Of a stretch of 64,000 nucleotides of DNA, positions 55,461 to 64,000 are shown piece after piece. This stretch comes from Puteibacter caeruleilacunae (GTDB lineage Bacteria > Bacteroidota > Bacteroidia > Bacteroidales > Prolixibacteraceae). The notes beneath the pieces were generated by a model. It was not told the DNA's origin. It saw only the letters and a list, made by a program, of their open reading frames with translations, and searched no databases. The translations under genes were made by a program, and so were the position numbers. Positions within the stretch are counted from its first letter, which is position 1, and each line of letters starts with the position of its first letter. Where the stretch lies: the NCBI GenBank assembly GCA_005217565.1, contig SJCO01000005.1, forward strand, positions 62,001-126,000, written 5' to 3'.

Positions 55461-55816
55461 GCTAACGCCTCACGGTTCCGGGTTTCAAGTTAAATGTTTC
55501 ACATTCCAGGTTGCGCTTTGATGTTGCTGTGGTGGTAAATTTTTCTCCTCAGAGGTAATCAATGCTGTCCTTTGGGACAGCTAATGTCAGGAGCAACAGA
55601 GATCTGAAATAACCAATTTTCCTGACCACAACATCAACGCACGGCAGCCCATTAGGGATGCTCATGTCTGTAGCAACGAAGGATACCCCAACTCACTTAC
55701 CAACTTCAAGAGAAGACATTATTTTTTTCAGGTAGCCTTGACTTTTTTGTTTCGTTTTTGGGGTAAGCCAAAAATGAAGGCCCGTCCGGCAGGACAAACC
55801 CTGTTCGGCAGGACAA
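55461..55816 (-). repeat. Dispersed intergenic repeat, copy R (inverted relative to L)
   Basis: The reverse complement of this block matches copy L (4592-5160) in module order: TTGTCCTGCCGGACGGGCC box, GGCTTACCCCAAAAACGAA, TCTCTTGAAGTTG, CCTTCGTTGCTACAGACAT, GCATCCCTAA, GATTACCTCTGAGG, ACCACCACAGCAACAT, GTGAGGCGTTAG. It lacks L's middle segment. It begins 11 bp after the sigma-factor stop and separates that gene from fecR. The rest of the 55450-56056 gap holds no gene. Confidence 0.85.
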
Positions 55817-56056
55817 TATTGCATCGTTTTTCTTCCATCATGAATAGTGATTTTACCTCTCATTATTTGTATAACTAATAGTTCGTGCTCATAAAAAGTA
55901 AAATATTATAAACTTTTTTACCGCTGTAAAGTATTTATAAATAGCATGTTTTGAGAAGAGGATGTTTTTTTTTCAAAAAAAGAGACATTAGAGAGTGAGA
56001 TATCTAGATTTTGTGGATCTTAACTAACACCAAAAGGAAAGAATAAAATTGATTCG

Positions 56057-57100
56057 ATGATAAAGAACGATATAAAAGAACGTTTCGACAGGTATTTAAA
56101 TAACAAAGCAAACGCAGAGGACGAAGTGCATGTTACGCAGATGTTAGGGGCAGAGCATGAGACTGAGGGATTACAGGGATTTGTAAAAGATGACTGGGAC
56201 CATTATTGGGACTCGGAAGAGAAGATTGATAAGGATCTTTCAGGAGTTTTAGGTCGACTTCATCATATTATTTATATCCGCAGTCAGAAGAAGAGGACCA
56301 TTACCCGAAAATTGTATCATTGGTATTCTGTGGCTGCTGCAGTAATTGTAATCCCACTATTAATTACGACTATCTATACTTTAAGTGAATCTTCTCGAAA
56401 GGATCAGTTGATAAACGAGCAGACAAGTATGGTAGCGATATCGGCTCCTAGAGGAGTGCGAATGACCTTTGAATTACCAGATGGTACAAACGGAGTGCTT
56501 AATGGTGGCTCAGAGTTACAATATCAAGTTCCATTTAGTCACAATCGCAATGTAAGTTTAAGTGGAGAGGCCTTTTTTGATGTTGCTCATGATAAGGCAC
56601 ATGCCTTTCATGTTAAAACTGATCAATTACAAGTAAAGGTATTAGGTACAAAATTTAATGTGAATGCTTATGCTGAAGAACAAGCAGAGGTTGTGCTGTT
56701 AGAAGGAAAGGTAGCATGTACATTAACAGGAGAGAAAGATGAATTATTAATGAGGCCTAATGAAAGAATACTCGTTCAACAAGGGAAAGGGATAAAGACT
56801 CAGGTTGATGCACTTGAATTTATCGCTTGGAAAGATGGCTGGCTGACATTCAGGAAAGATAACATGACGGCAGTAGCGCGTAAAATTTCGCAGTGGTATG
56901 ATGTAGACGTAGAGGTAGCAGATCAGGAGCTGAATAGATATAGGTTTAGAGGAACATTCCAGAACGACTCACTTGAGGAAATGTTGCGTTTACTTAGCCT
57001 GACATCTTCTATCGATTATGAGATAATTGAAAATAAACCATTATCTGATGGACGTTTTTCAAAACGAAAGGTAATCATCAGAATGGCTAAACAAGAGTAG
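56057..57100 (+). CDS. FecR-family anti-sigma factor / signal transducer, locus 3
   Basis: 347-residue inner-membrane signal transducer. Cytoplasmic N-terminus about 1-85; membrane helix about 88-109 (YSVAAAVIVIPLLITTIYTL); FecR domain about 125-220 (APRGVRMTFELPDGTNGVLNGGSELQY, GEAFFDVAH, KVLGTKFNVNAY, LLEGKVACTL); DUF4974 about 265-335 (WLTFRKDNMTAVARKISQWYDVDV, FQNDSLEEMLRLLSLTSSIDYEI). Followed by a hairpin pair and the STN-type SusC. Its sigma factor lies 607 bp upstream beyond copy R of the dispersed repeat, so it may need its own promoter. Confidence 0.93.
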   Translation: MIKNDIKERFDRYLNNKANAEDEVHVTQMLGAEHETEGLQGFVKDDWDHYWDSEEKIDKDLSGVLGRLHHIIYIRSQKKRTITRKLYHWYSVAAAVIVIPLLITTIYTLSESSRKDQLINEQTSMVAISAPRGVRMTFELPDGTNGVLNGGSELQYQVPFSHNRNVSLSGEAFFDVAHDKAHAFHVKTDQLQVKVLGTKFNVNAYAEEQAEVVLLEGKVACTLTGEKDELLMRPNERILVQQGKGIKTQVDALEFIAWKDGWLTFRKDNMTAVARKISQWYDVDVEVADQELNRYRFRGTFQNDSLEEMLRLLSLTSSIDYEIIENKPLSDGRFSKRKVIIRMAKQE

Positions 57101-57162
57101 AAACCGTGACTAATTAAATGATTAATAGATGAAGATATTGAGACCTCCTTAAACAAAAAAAA

Positions 57163-57206
57163 CAGGGAATCGCGCCAACGATTCCCTGCAAAAAACAAAG
57201 TTTTTT
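57163..57206 (+). promoter_or_regulatory. Double hairpin between fecR and susC
   Basis: CAGGGAATCG (57163-57172) pairs perfectly with CGATTCCCTG (57179-57188) across 6 nt, and AAAAAAC (57190-57196) with GTTTTTT (57200-57206) directly after. The susC ATG is 24 bp further on. The T6 run could also serve as a termination tail, so this is an attenuator candidate in the position occupied by the 20559 hairpin in locus 2. Confidence 0.65.
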
Positions 57207-57230
57207 AGTTCTAACGTAAAACACAAATTT

Positions 57231-60200
57231 ATGAAAAAATTTCACCAAAAGGCATGGAATAGGTATGCCTTTGCAAAAATTTTAAGAGTTATGCGGATCT
57301 CCGTATTCTTAGTATTACTTAGTGTTCTGCAAGTACATGCGATAAGTACTTATTCTCAAAAGCAGAAATTAACTCTCGATTTCAAGAATACTCGCATTGA
57401 AGAAGTGCTTGAGAGAATTGAAGAGAAGAGTGAGTACTTTTTTCTCTATAATGAGGAATTGATTGATATTGAGCGAAGGGTGGATATTCGTGTGGAAAAT
57501 CAATCGATAGGTGATGTATTGAAGATGGTGTTCGATCAAGCTGAGGTTAAGGCAATGGTGATTGATAAACAGATTATCTTGTCACCTGTAGGTAATAGAA
57601 ATGCCAAACAAGCTCTTCAGCTTTTGAAAAAAATTAAAGGAAAAGTTACCGATGAAAATGGTGAATCATTACCCGGTGTGTCAGTGGTTGTAAAAGGAAC
57701 AACCGTTGGTATTACTACTGATTTAGATGGAAATTATTCGCTTGATCTTCCCGAAAGAGCAGAGACTCTTGTTTTCTCATTTGTTGGAATGACTACTCAG
57801 GAGATTGCTATTAACGCACAGGCAACAATTAATGTGACGCTTAAAACGGATGCCATTGGTCTGGAAGAGGTCGTAGCTATTGGGTATGGTACAAAATCTA
57901 AATCAACATTAACAGGTGCTGTAGGTGTGGTAGATAAAAAACAGTTACAGAGTCGACCAACCTCCAAAACAACAGACCTACTTCAAGGTGCAGTTGCAGG
58001 AGTTCAGGTGACTCGCTCTAATTCGGGGCGATTAAAAGGAACTAACAGTAGTATTTCTATTCGAGGACTTACCTCAAGAAGTAATCCAGGTGTATTAATT
58101 GTAATTGATGGTATTGCACAGAAAGATAATAATACCTATGCTCTCGATAACATTAATCCCAATGATATTGAAAGTATTAGTGTATTAAAAGATGCTCAAG
58201 CTGCGATATATGGAGCTAGAGCTGCAGGAGGTGTTATGCTTATTACTACCAAAAAAGGAAAGTTAGGTAAGCCTAAAATTGAGTTTTCGGCGAACTTTAA
58301 CTTACAGGTTCCTGACTTAATGAAGAAAGGTACCAATATTATGCAATTGGTGGAAATGCAGAATGAGGCTTGGCAGAATGATGGTCAGATGACGAATATG
58401 TATTCGCATATTGTAAAATATATAGAAGATAATAACTTAACCTTCGATAAAGTGAAACAGAATACAGGAGAGCATGTTATTAAATGGCCATTCGATGATA
58501 GTGCTAATTTTGTTTTTGGTCACTATGATTGGAGTGAAATCATGTGGGATCCAGCGCTGTCAAGAAACTATAATGTAACAGTATCCGGGAAGTCTGATAA
58601 GGCTAATTACTATTCTTCAGTTGGTTATGTTGATCAAGATGGAATGTTGGCTTTTGGAGATAATTATAACAAACGTCTATTCGTAAAACTAAAAGGAGAA
58701 TACGATCTGACAGATTATTTAAAAGTTAGAAGTATTTTCGATTTCGAACGACAAGATATTTCAGAACCTAGTAGTTATGGCTCTTTAGAGTTTTGGCAAG
58801 GTTTAATATGGCCAGTATTTATGGACTATAATAAAGAGGGACATCTTTATAACTTTGGATCGCATCAAAATCCTATCGGTTATGCCAGAGATTCTGGTAA
58901 TTCGACTGATTTGAATTATCGAGTAAAGGGAATGGTCGCTGTAGATGTTACTCCAGTTAAGGGATTAAAGATAACAGGTGAGGTTTCTAATAGCTATGAT
59001 ATTCGAGAAAATGAATGGACAAAGCTAGGATTCGATATGTATAACGAGAATGACAAGTATTCTTATAATTCAACAAACAATCGTAACTCCGCTGGTGCTA
59101 GTTATGGTCGTTCGAGATATGTTGTAGCTAACCTTTTCGCGAATTACAAATTAACTCTTGCCGACAAGCATAAGGTTAATTTTATGGGCGGATACTCGCA
59201 TGAAGAGGAAGACTATCGTTACTTTGATGCATATCGAAAGTTAGGCTCTATTAGTCATACTTTACCAACTTTTGGTGTAGGAAGTGCAGAAGAACAATAT
59301 AATGGAGAGCGCAAAACGGATGTTGCCTTACGTTCGTATTTCTCAAGGGTAGACTATAATTATCAAGACAAATATTTGTTAGAGGGTACATTTCGCTATG
59401 ATGGTTCTTCCAGATTTGCTGATGGTCACAAGTGGGCTCCTTTCTGGGGTATATCGGGTGCATGGACTGTTTCAAACGAAGGATTCTTTAAGAATGTTAA
59501 GGGTATTGATTTCTTGAAAATTAGATCATCTTGGGGACAGATGGGGAACCAGGCGAGTATCGGACTTTATGACCATATTTCGCAAATCAATTTAGGAGGA
59601 AATTATCCAATGGGTAATCCACTATCTCCTGTGCAAACACAAAAGGCAACATTAGGTGGTATGCCTAGTACGACTCGTAGTTGGGAAAAGATCGAAACAA
59701 CTAACCTCGGGGTGGACTTCGGTATTCTAGATTCAAGGTTGTCGGGTAGTATTGATCTTTTTGTTAAAAATAATAAGAACATGTTCTTTAGCAAGGAATT
59801 TCCTCAAGTATTGGGAGTTTCAGCACCAAGTATAAATGGAGCTCATGTACGTACCAAAGGTTGGGAATTAAAGCTTGGATGGAAAGAGAACATTGGTGAG
59901 TTTAATTATTTTGCTAATCTAAATTTAAGTAATAGTACCAATAAAGTTGTTGCTTTAGAGGAGAATGCGGTTCCTCGCATGGGAGGAAATAGTTTTATTG
60001 AGGGATTACCAGTGGGAACTTACTATGGTTACAAGTTTGATGGCTTCATCGAAACAGAAGAAGAGCTAGCTGCTTATAAGGAAAAATTCACAGCGGGGAT
60101 TCCAAATGGATTGAAACTTGGAGATGCAAAGTATAAGGATCTTGATGGGGATGGAAAACTTGAAGCCTTATCTTATGAGGTTGGAAGTGATGGACAGCCA

Positions 60201-60722
60201 GCTGAAATGTCGGGAGATATGGTTCAAATGCATGATTGGGGACAGTACAATTTATTCGGAATAACTATTGGTGGTAGTTGGAAAAATCTTGATTTTAGTG
60301 CATTCTTCCAGGGGGTTCTCAAATGGTATGTTTTTGAAAGTAGCAAATCTATAGATCACTGGTCTTGGGTGCCTCATGATTATTTTTATAACGATACATG
60401 GAGACCTGACCGAATGAACGCAACTTATCCTAGGTTGGCTCAAAATGATGGCGTACGTGGATATAATTACACTATTTCTGATGCGCCTTATAAGCAATTC
60501 AACAATCGTTACATCAGGTTAAAAAACCTACAAGTTGGTTATACTGTTCCTAAACGAATAGTTAACAAGCTAAAAATGGATAATGTCCGTGTTTATTTTA
60601 GTGGAACTGACATTTTGGAATTACACAATCTTCCAGGGACATACGATCCTGAGAAACCTTTTAATCCTAGAATTTCACCTATGCCAAGAGGATTTTCATT
60701 AGGAATTAACTTAACTCTTTAA
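57231..60722 (+). CDS. susC: SusC-family TonB-dependent transporter with STN domain, locus 3
   Basis: 1163-residue outer-membrane glycan importer and signal transducer. Signal region about 1-42 (STYSQ); STN domain about 45-125 (KLTLDFKNTRIEEVLERIE, VKAMVIDKQIILS); carboxypeptidase-regulatory-like domain about 137-215 (IKGKVTDENGESLPGVSVV, FVGMTTQEI); EEVVAIGYGTKSK motif about 215; plug (VLIVIDGIAQ, DAQAAIYGARAAGGVMLITTKKG); barrel ending GINLTL. A DLDGDGK loop near residue 970 is a calcium-type turn seen in many SusC proteins. Works with the ECF sigma/FecR pair upstream; SusD follows 11 bp downstream. Confidence 0.95.
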   Translation: MKKFHQKAWNRYAFAKILRVMRISVFLVLLSVLQVHAISTYSQKQKLTLDFKNTRIEEVLERIEEKSEYFFLYNEELIDIERRVDIRVENQSIGDVLKMVFDQAEVKAMVIDKQIILSPVGNRNAKQALQLLKKIKGKVTDENGESLPGVSVVVKGTTVGITTDLDGNYSLDLPERAETLVFSFVGMTTQEIAINAQATINVTLKTDAIGLEEVVAIGYGTKSKSTLTGAVGVVDKKQLQSRPTSKTTDLLQGAVAGVQVTRSNSGRLKGTNSSISIRGLTSRSNPGVLIVIDGIAQKDNNTYALDNINPNDIESISVLKDAQAAIYGARAAGGVMLITTKKGKLGKPKIEFSANFNLQVPDLMKKGTNIMQLVEMQNEAWQNDGQMTNMYSHIVKYIEDNNLTFDKVKQNTGEHVIKWPFDDSANFVFGHYDWSEIMWDPALSRNYNVTVSGKSDKANYYSSVGYVDQDGMLAFGDNYNKRLFVKLKGEYDLTDYLKVRSIFDFERQDISEPSSYGSLEFWQGLIWPVFMDYNKEGHLYNFGSHQNPIGYARDSGNSTDLNYRVKGMVAVDVTPVKGLKITGEVSNSYDIRENEWTKLGFDMYNENDKYSYNSTNNRNSAGASYGRSRYVVANLFANYKLTLADKHKVNFMGGYSHEEEDYRYFDAYRKLGSISHTLPTFGVGSAEEQYNGERKTDVALRSYFSRVDYNYQDKYLLEGTFRYDGSSRFADGHKWAPFWGISGAWTVSNEGFFKNVKGIDFLKIRSSWGQMGNQASIGLYDHISQINLGGNYPMGNPLSPVQTQKATLGGMPSTTRSWEKIETTNLGVDFGILDSRLSGSIDLFVKNNKNMFFSKEFPQVLGVSAPSINGAHVRTKGWELKLGWKENIGEFNYFANLNLSNSTNKVVALEENAVPRMGGNSFIEGLPVGTYYGYKFDGFIETEEELAAYKEKFTAGIPNGLKLGDAKYKDLDGDGKLEALSYEVGSDGQPAEMSGDMVQMHDWGQYNLFGITIGGSWKNLDFSAFFQGVLKWYVFESSKSIDHWSWVPHDYFYNDTWRPDRMNATYPRLAQNDGVRGYNYTISDAPYKQFNNRYIRLKNLQVGYTVPKRIVNKLKMDNVRVYFSGTDILELHNLPGTYDPEKPFNPRISPMPRGFSLGINLTL

Positions 60723-60733
60723 TCTGTAGAAGA

Positions 60734-62443
60734 ATGAAAGCAAGAATAACAAAGTATATATACTTAATGATAATGTCAACAATCCTGTTTTCATGCGAAA
60801 AGGATTTAGACTTATATCCAAGGGATAAATTTTCAGAGGCTGTGTTTTTTCAGAATGCAGAACAGTTTAAGCAATTTGCGACACAATTTTATGATGGTCT
60901 GCCTTCGGCTTCTGGAAGTATTGGTAGTGATGCTGGTTCTGACTTAATGGCTGGATGGAGTTTAAGTAGTGTAAGTAATGGAAGCTATTCTCCTTCACCT
61001 AATAGTGGGCATTGGAGTGGCGCATATTCAACGATCAGAAATACGACTTATTTGGTTCAAAAGGTTGAGGAAGTAGATGTGGAATTGAAGAATCAGGTTA
61101 CTGTTTACATTGGTGAGGTGCGCTTCTTTAGAGCAATGACATATTTTGGTTTACTTAAATCATTTGGAGGTGTACCTATTATAGATAAGGTACTTGACTT
61201 AAATGATGAAGAAATGCTTTATGGACCTCGTGCGACAAGAGAACAGGTGGTTGATTATATCTTAGCTGACCTGAATGCTGCAATTACTGCATTACCAAAC
61301 GAAAAGGATATTGCAAGTAATGATAAGGGACGCGTAAGTAAAGAGGCTGCATTATCATTTAAAGCTAGAGTGGCTTTATTTGAAGGAACTTGGCGAAAGT
61401 TCAGAAATAAAGATGGTGCAGCATTGCTTGATCAGGCTATTGATGCGTCAAATCAAGTAATTACTGGAGGTCAGTATGAGTTGTTCGATCGAAGAGATGT
61501 GTTAGGGAATGAAAGTTATAAGTATTTCTTCATTCTGGATAAAAATAAGACCAATATTGCTGGTTTAACTAAGGCAGATCAGAATGAATATATTTTTGTA
61601 AATAAATATGACATCGATTTGCGTGCGGCTGGTTTTCCGAGTGCACACGGTTTTCCTAGTGTAACCAAAAAATTCGCTGATCTGTTTTTATGTACTGATG
61701 GTCTTCCTATCGAAAAATCACCATTATTCCAAGGACGACAAACTGTTCTAAGTGAATATGAAAATAGGGATATCAGAATGATTAATATTTTGGAGAAACC
61801 ATATGAAAGATATTGGGCTAACTATCCTCCAGAATATAATCGTAATTGGGATAATCAAGATGCTGGTGGTGTAGAATATCAAATAAATTTTGGAAATGAA
61901 ACACGCACTGGATATTACGCACATAAGTTTAGACCAGAAATTGCACCTCCATTTGCTCCAGATTACCCTGTGATTCGATTGGCTGAAGTTCTCTTAATTA
62001 ATGCAGAAGCCAAATTCGAGAAAAATAATTCAATTACAGACGGAGATTTGAATATTACTATAAACAAGCTTAGAGAGAGAGCTGGTTTGGCTGCTTTAAC
62101 CAATGCGTTTGTTAGTAGCAATGGATTAGATATGCGTAATGAAATTCGTCGTGAAAGAACGATTGAGTTGTTCCTTGAAGGTTTTAGATTTGATGATTTA
62201 CGTCGATGGAAAACGGCAGAAATCGAAATGCCTAAACCTCTTAGAGGTGTACTTTGGAAAGATACTCAGTATGATACAGATCCTACCTGGGGTGAGGTTG
62301 ATTTTCCTCAAGATGGAGATGGTTACATTATTGTAGAACCAGCTTCGGAGAGAAAATTCGAAGAGAAACACTATTTATTCCCATTACCAACAAGACAGAT
62401 ACTGTTGAATCCTCAATTAAAGCAAAATCCAGGTTGGGAATAA
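60734..62443 (+). CDS. susD: SusD/RagB-family glycan-binding lipoprotein, locus 3
   Basis: 569-residue surface lipoprotein partner of the preceding SusC. Lipobox LFSC with Cys21; core segment GEVRFFRAMTYFGLLKSFGGVPII; C-terminal NEIRRERTIELFLEGFRFDDLRRW and final LKQNPGWE. The 11-bp gap to susC indicates cotranscription. The hairpin at 62459 separates it from the GH172 gene. Confidence 0.95.
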   Translation: MKARITKYIYLMIMSTILFSCEKDLDLYPRDKFSEAVFFQNAEQFKQFATQFYDGLPSASGSIGSDAGSDLMAGWSLSSVSNGSYSPSPNSGHWSGAYSTIRNTTYLVQKVEEVDVELKNQVTVYIGEVRFFRAMTYFGLLKSFGGVPIIDKVLDLNDEEMLYGPRATREQVVDYILADLNAAITALPNEKDIASNDKGRVSKEAALSFKARVALFEGTWRKFRNKDGAALLDQAIDASNQVITGGQYELFDRRDVLGNESYKYFFILDKNKTNIAGLTKADQNEYIFVNKYDIDLRAAGFPSAHGFPSVTKKFADLFLCTDGLPIEKSPLFQGRQTVLSEYENRDIRMINILEKPYERYWANYPPEYNRNWDNQDAGGVEYQINFGNETRTGYYAHKFRPEIAPPFAPDYPVIRLAEVLLINAEAKFEKNNSITDGDLNITINKLRERAGLAALTNAFVSSNGLDMRNEIRRERTIELFLEGFRFDDLRRWKTAEIEMPKPLRGVLWKDTQYDTDPTWGEVDFPQDGDGYIIVEPASERKFEEKHYLFPLPTRQILLNPQLKQNPGWE

Positions 62444-62458
62444 GCAATTATATATATG

Positions 62459-62486
62459 ACGAAGAGATGCAATTACATCTCTTCGT
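62459..62486 (+). terminator. Hairpin after susD, locus 3
   Basis: ACGAAGAGATG (62459-62469) pairs perfectly with CATCTCTTCGT (62476-62486) across 6 nt, followed by TATTCTTTTATA. A moderate terminator allowing some read-through to the next gene. Confidence 0.75.
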
Positions 62487-62533
62487 TATTCTTTTATAAC
62501 GACAGCATTTATTAATAATTAAAACGATAAACG

Positions 62534-63790
62534 ATGATAAAGGAAATGGTTACTTTTTGTTTATTAGGATTTCTTTGTTTTTGTTCTACGCAAGTAAGTG
62601 CACAAAATTTATATGATCCTATTCCTGAAGGAGTAAGAACACGATGGATTAGTCCAGAAAACCCAACGGGAGAAAAAGGAAAAGGAGGTCTTACGAATAA
62701 GGGTGCAAAGGGTAACGCTTTTTATATCGTACAACCGGGTGAGACAAAGGTGTTGATGGATGTTAAAGGTTCAGGTATTGTACAACGTATGTGGATGAGT
62801 GGTACAATAGGAACAAATCGAGAGCAGCGTAGAGCGGTGAGGATTGATATGTATTGGGATGGAGCAGCGAAACCTGCAGTTTCTGCCCCTCTTGGTGATT
62901 TTTTCGGTGTGGCTCATGGTTTACTTACTGCCTTTGAAAGTAAACTTTTCTTAAGTCCGGAAGGGCGTTCTTTTAATTCTAATGTTAAAATGCCTTATAG
63001 GAAGTCTGCATTAATTACCATCACCAATGAGTCTTCTTCTGAGGTTTGGATCTGGTATGATATTAATTATTTAGAAGTTGATGATATGCCTGAAGATATA
63101 TTGTATTTCCATGCTTATTGGAATAGGAATCTAAAAACTCAATTAGGTGAGGATTATCAAATTTTACCTCGATTACTAGGGAAAGGTCGTTTTATAGGGA
63201 CGAATATTGGAGTGATAGGTGATGAGCGATATAATGGTACATGGTTTGGAGAAGGAGAGGTGAAGATATATCTAGATGGAGATAAAGAACATCCAACTCT
63301 TGTAGGAACAGGAACAGAAGATTACATTGGAACAGGCTGGGGACAAGGAACATTCTCGAATAACTATGTTGGCTCAACTGTTTCTAATAAAGAACATGAT
63401 ATTTATACCTTTTACCGATTCCATTTAGAAGATGATGTATTTTTTCATCAGGACTGTCGTGTTACCATTCAGCAAATGGGAAGTTCTAAGAAAAGTGCAA
63501 TTCTCAAAATGCAAGAGAAGGGAGCTGAGGCAAAATCTGTTTGGTTTCTTGATCGTCGAGGTAACATAACAAAACATGGTCGGTTGTTAGAAGCGGATAA
63601 GATGAAAGAATTTGAACAAGAAGACTTTCCTGAAACATCAACCAACTATTATCGTAGTGACGATGTGTGTGCAACAGCATATTTTTATTTGGATAAACCA
63701 GAAAGCAATTTACCTGAATTACCTTCGATAGAAACTCGCTTAAAGAATTTGAAGGAAAAAGTCTATACTCCATTAGATGGAAAGAAATAA
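62534..63790 (+). CDS. GH172 (DUF2961) family glycoside hydrolase
   Basis: 418-residue secreted protein with signal peptide about 1-23 (STQVSAQ). The body matches DUF2961, now family GH172, whose characterised members act on alpha-fructofuranosides (difructose dianhydride I) or D-arabinofuranosides. Visible family segments: SPENPTGEKGKGG near the start, GSGIVQRMWMSGT, APLGDFFGVAHG, FNSNVKMPYRKSALITI, LVGTGTEDYIGTGWGQG and FYRFHLEDDVFF; the acidic residues of the GTGTEDYIG motif are candidates for catalysis. Only enzyme seen next to this SusCD pair before the window ends. Substrate therefore inferred as a furanoside-containing glycan. Confidence 0.88.
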   Translation: MIKEMVTFCLLGFLCFCSTQVSAQNLYDPIPEGVRTRWISPENPTGEKGKGGLTNKGAKGNAFYIVQPGETKVLMDVKGSGIVQRMWMSGTIGTNREQRRAVRIDMYWDGAAKPAVSAPLGDFFGVAHGLLTAFESKLFLSPEGRSFNSNVKMPYRKSALITITNESSSEVWIWYDINYLEVDDMPEDILYFHAYWNRNLKTQLGEDYQILPRLLGKGRFIGTNIGVIGDERYNGTWFGEGEVKIYLDGDKEHPTLVGTGTEDYIGTGWGQGTFSNNYVGSTVSNKEHDIYTFYRFHLEDDVFFHQDCRVTIQQMGSSKKSAILKMQEKGAEAKSVWFLDRRGNITKHGRLLEADKMKEFEQEDFPETSTNYYRSDDVCATAYFYLDKPESNLPELPSIETRLKNLKEKVYTPLDGKK

Positions 63791-63839
63791 CCGATTTTAA
63801 ACACCATTACAGGATTAACTGCCAGCATGAAACTCTTGA

Positions 63840-64000
63840 TTGTAGTTTCCATTGCACCCGAATTAGCCTCATGAAAAATGTGATAGATTTAGCAGCTGGT
63901 GGTTGGGGAGACAGGGACGCTGAGAACGGAGATCGAAGATCGAAGATCATCCAGCCGAACTTACCAACCGCAATAAATCTATTACTTTTTTCAGGCAACC
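63840..64000 (-). repeat. Dispersed intergenic repeat, copy T (cut by the window end)
   Basis: The sequence matches the reverse complement of copy L's 4680-4850 part: CATTGCACCCGAATTAGCCTCATGAAAAA against L's CATCGCATCCGAATCGGCCTCCTGAAAAA, then CGAAGATCATCCAGCCGAACTTACCAAC and ATTACTTTTTTCAGGCAACC. It contains the middle segment missing from copy R and has R's orientation. The open frame at 63807-63998 on the minus strand lies within it and is not supported as a gene. Confidence 0.7.

Noticed and set aside
63807-63998. 63-codon minus-strand frame at the window end
   Set aside because: It coincides with repeat copy T; resemblance to the frame at 4612 is explained by the shared DNA repeat rather than a gene.

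Overview
The window is Bacteroidota DNA, most likely from a marine or sediment Bacteroidales/Marinilabiliales-type bacterium. The evidence is three SusC/SusD pairs, a hybrid two-component regulator, two ECF-sigma/FecR cassettes, a type IX secretion sorting domain, TAnnTTTG promoter-like boxes and AT-rich intergenic DNA. No rRNA, tRNA, CRISPR array or complete insertion sequence was seen. The species cannot be fixed from the sequence alone.

Layout. 1-132 is the tail of an upstream gene. 332-4582 is a hybrid two-component regulator. 4583-5604 is a gene-free kilobase carrying a dispersed repeat (copy L) and operator-like repeats. 5605-6417 is a basic-secretory-protein-type putative metallopeptidase. 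6510-18757 is glycan locus 1: SusC/SusD without an STN domain, then three tandem GH92 alpha-mannosidases. 18939-36283 is locus 2: ECF sigma, FecR, STN-type SusC, SusD, sulfatase, gingipain-like C25 peptidase, a T9SS-sorted putative seven-bladed propeller, GH20 hexosaminidase and a second sulfatase. 36569-44376 continues with a lipoprotein sulfatase, a minus-strand pair (a GH20-sulfatase fusion and a membrane-bound winged-helix regulator) and another sulfatase. 44505-54568 is less specialised: two membrane-anchored AraC regulators, an EF-hand-like lipoprotein, a BCCT transporter, a LysE exporter, a small membrane protein, an SH3-endonuclease I, an outer-membrane barrel and an S41 peptidase. 54871-63790 is locus 3: ECF sigma, FecR, STN-type SusC, SusD and a GH172 (DUF2961) enzyme. 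A repeat copy (R) lies between the sigma and FecR genes, and a third copy (T) begins at the right edge.

How the genes fit together (inference). Loci 1 and 2 look like a machine for host or algal glycoproteins carrying high-mannose N-glycans and sulfated N-acetylhexosamine glycans. Peptidases open the protein, GH92 enzymes trim mannose, sulfatases remove sulfate caps, GH20 enzymes release GlcNAc or GalNAc, and SusC/SusD pairs import the products. The STN-type SusC proteins signal through FecR to their ECF sigma factors. Locus 3 probably targets a different glycan built of fructofuranose or arabinofuranose units. The five sulfatase domains all carry a Cys-type motif and need a formylglycine-generating enzyme that is not encoded in the window.

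Most notable items: the GH20-sulfatase fusion with a 121-bp tandem duplication of its 5' region; the inverted repeat copies bracketing about 50 kb; a helically phased 4 x 11-bp array inside a long palindrome at 51173-51289; the seven-repeat T9SS protein; and paired hairpins in the leaders of all three susC genes.
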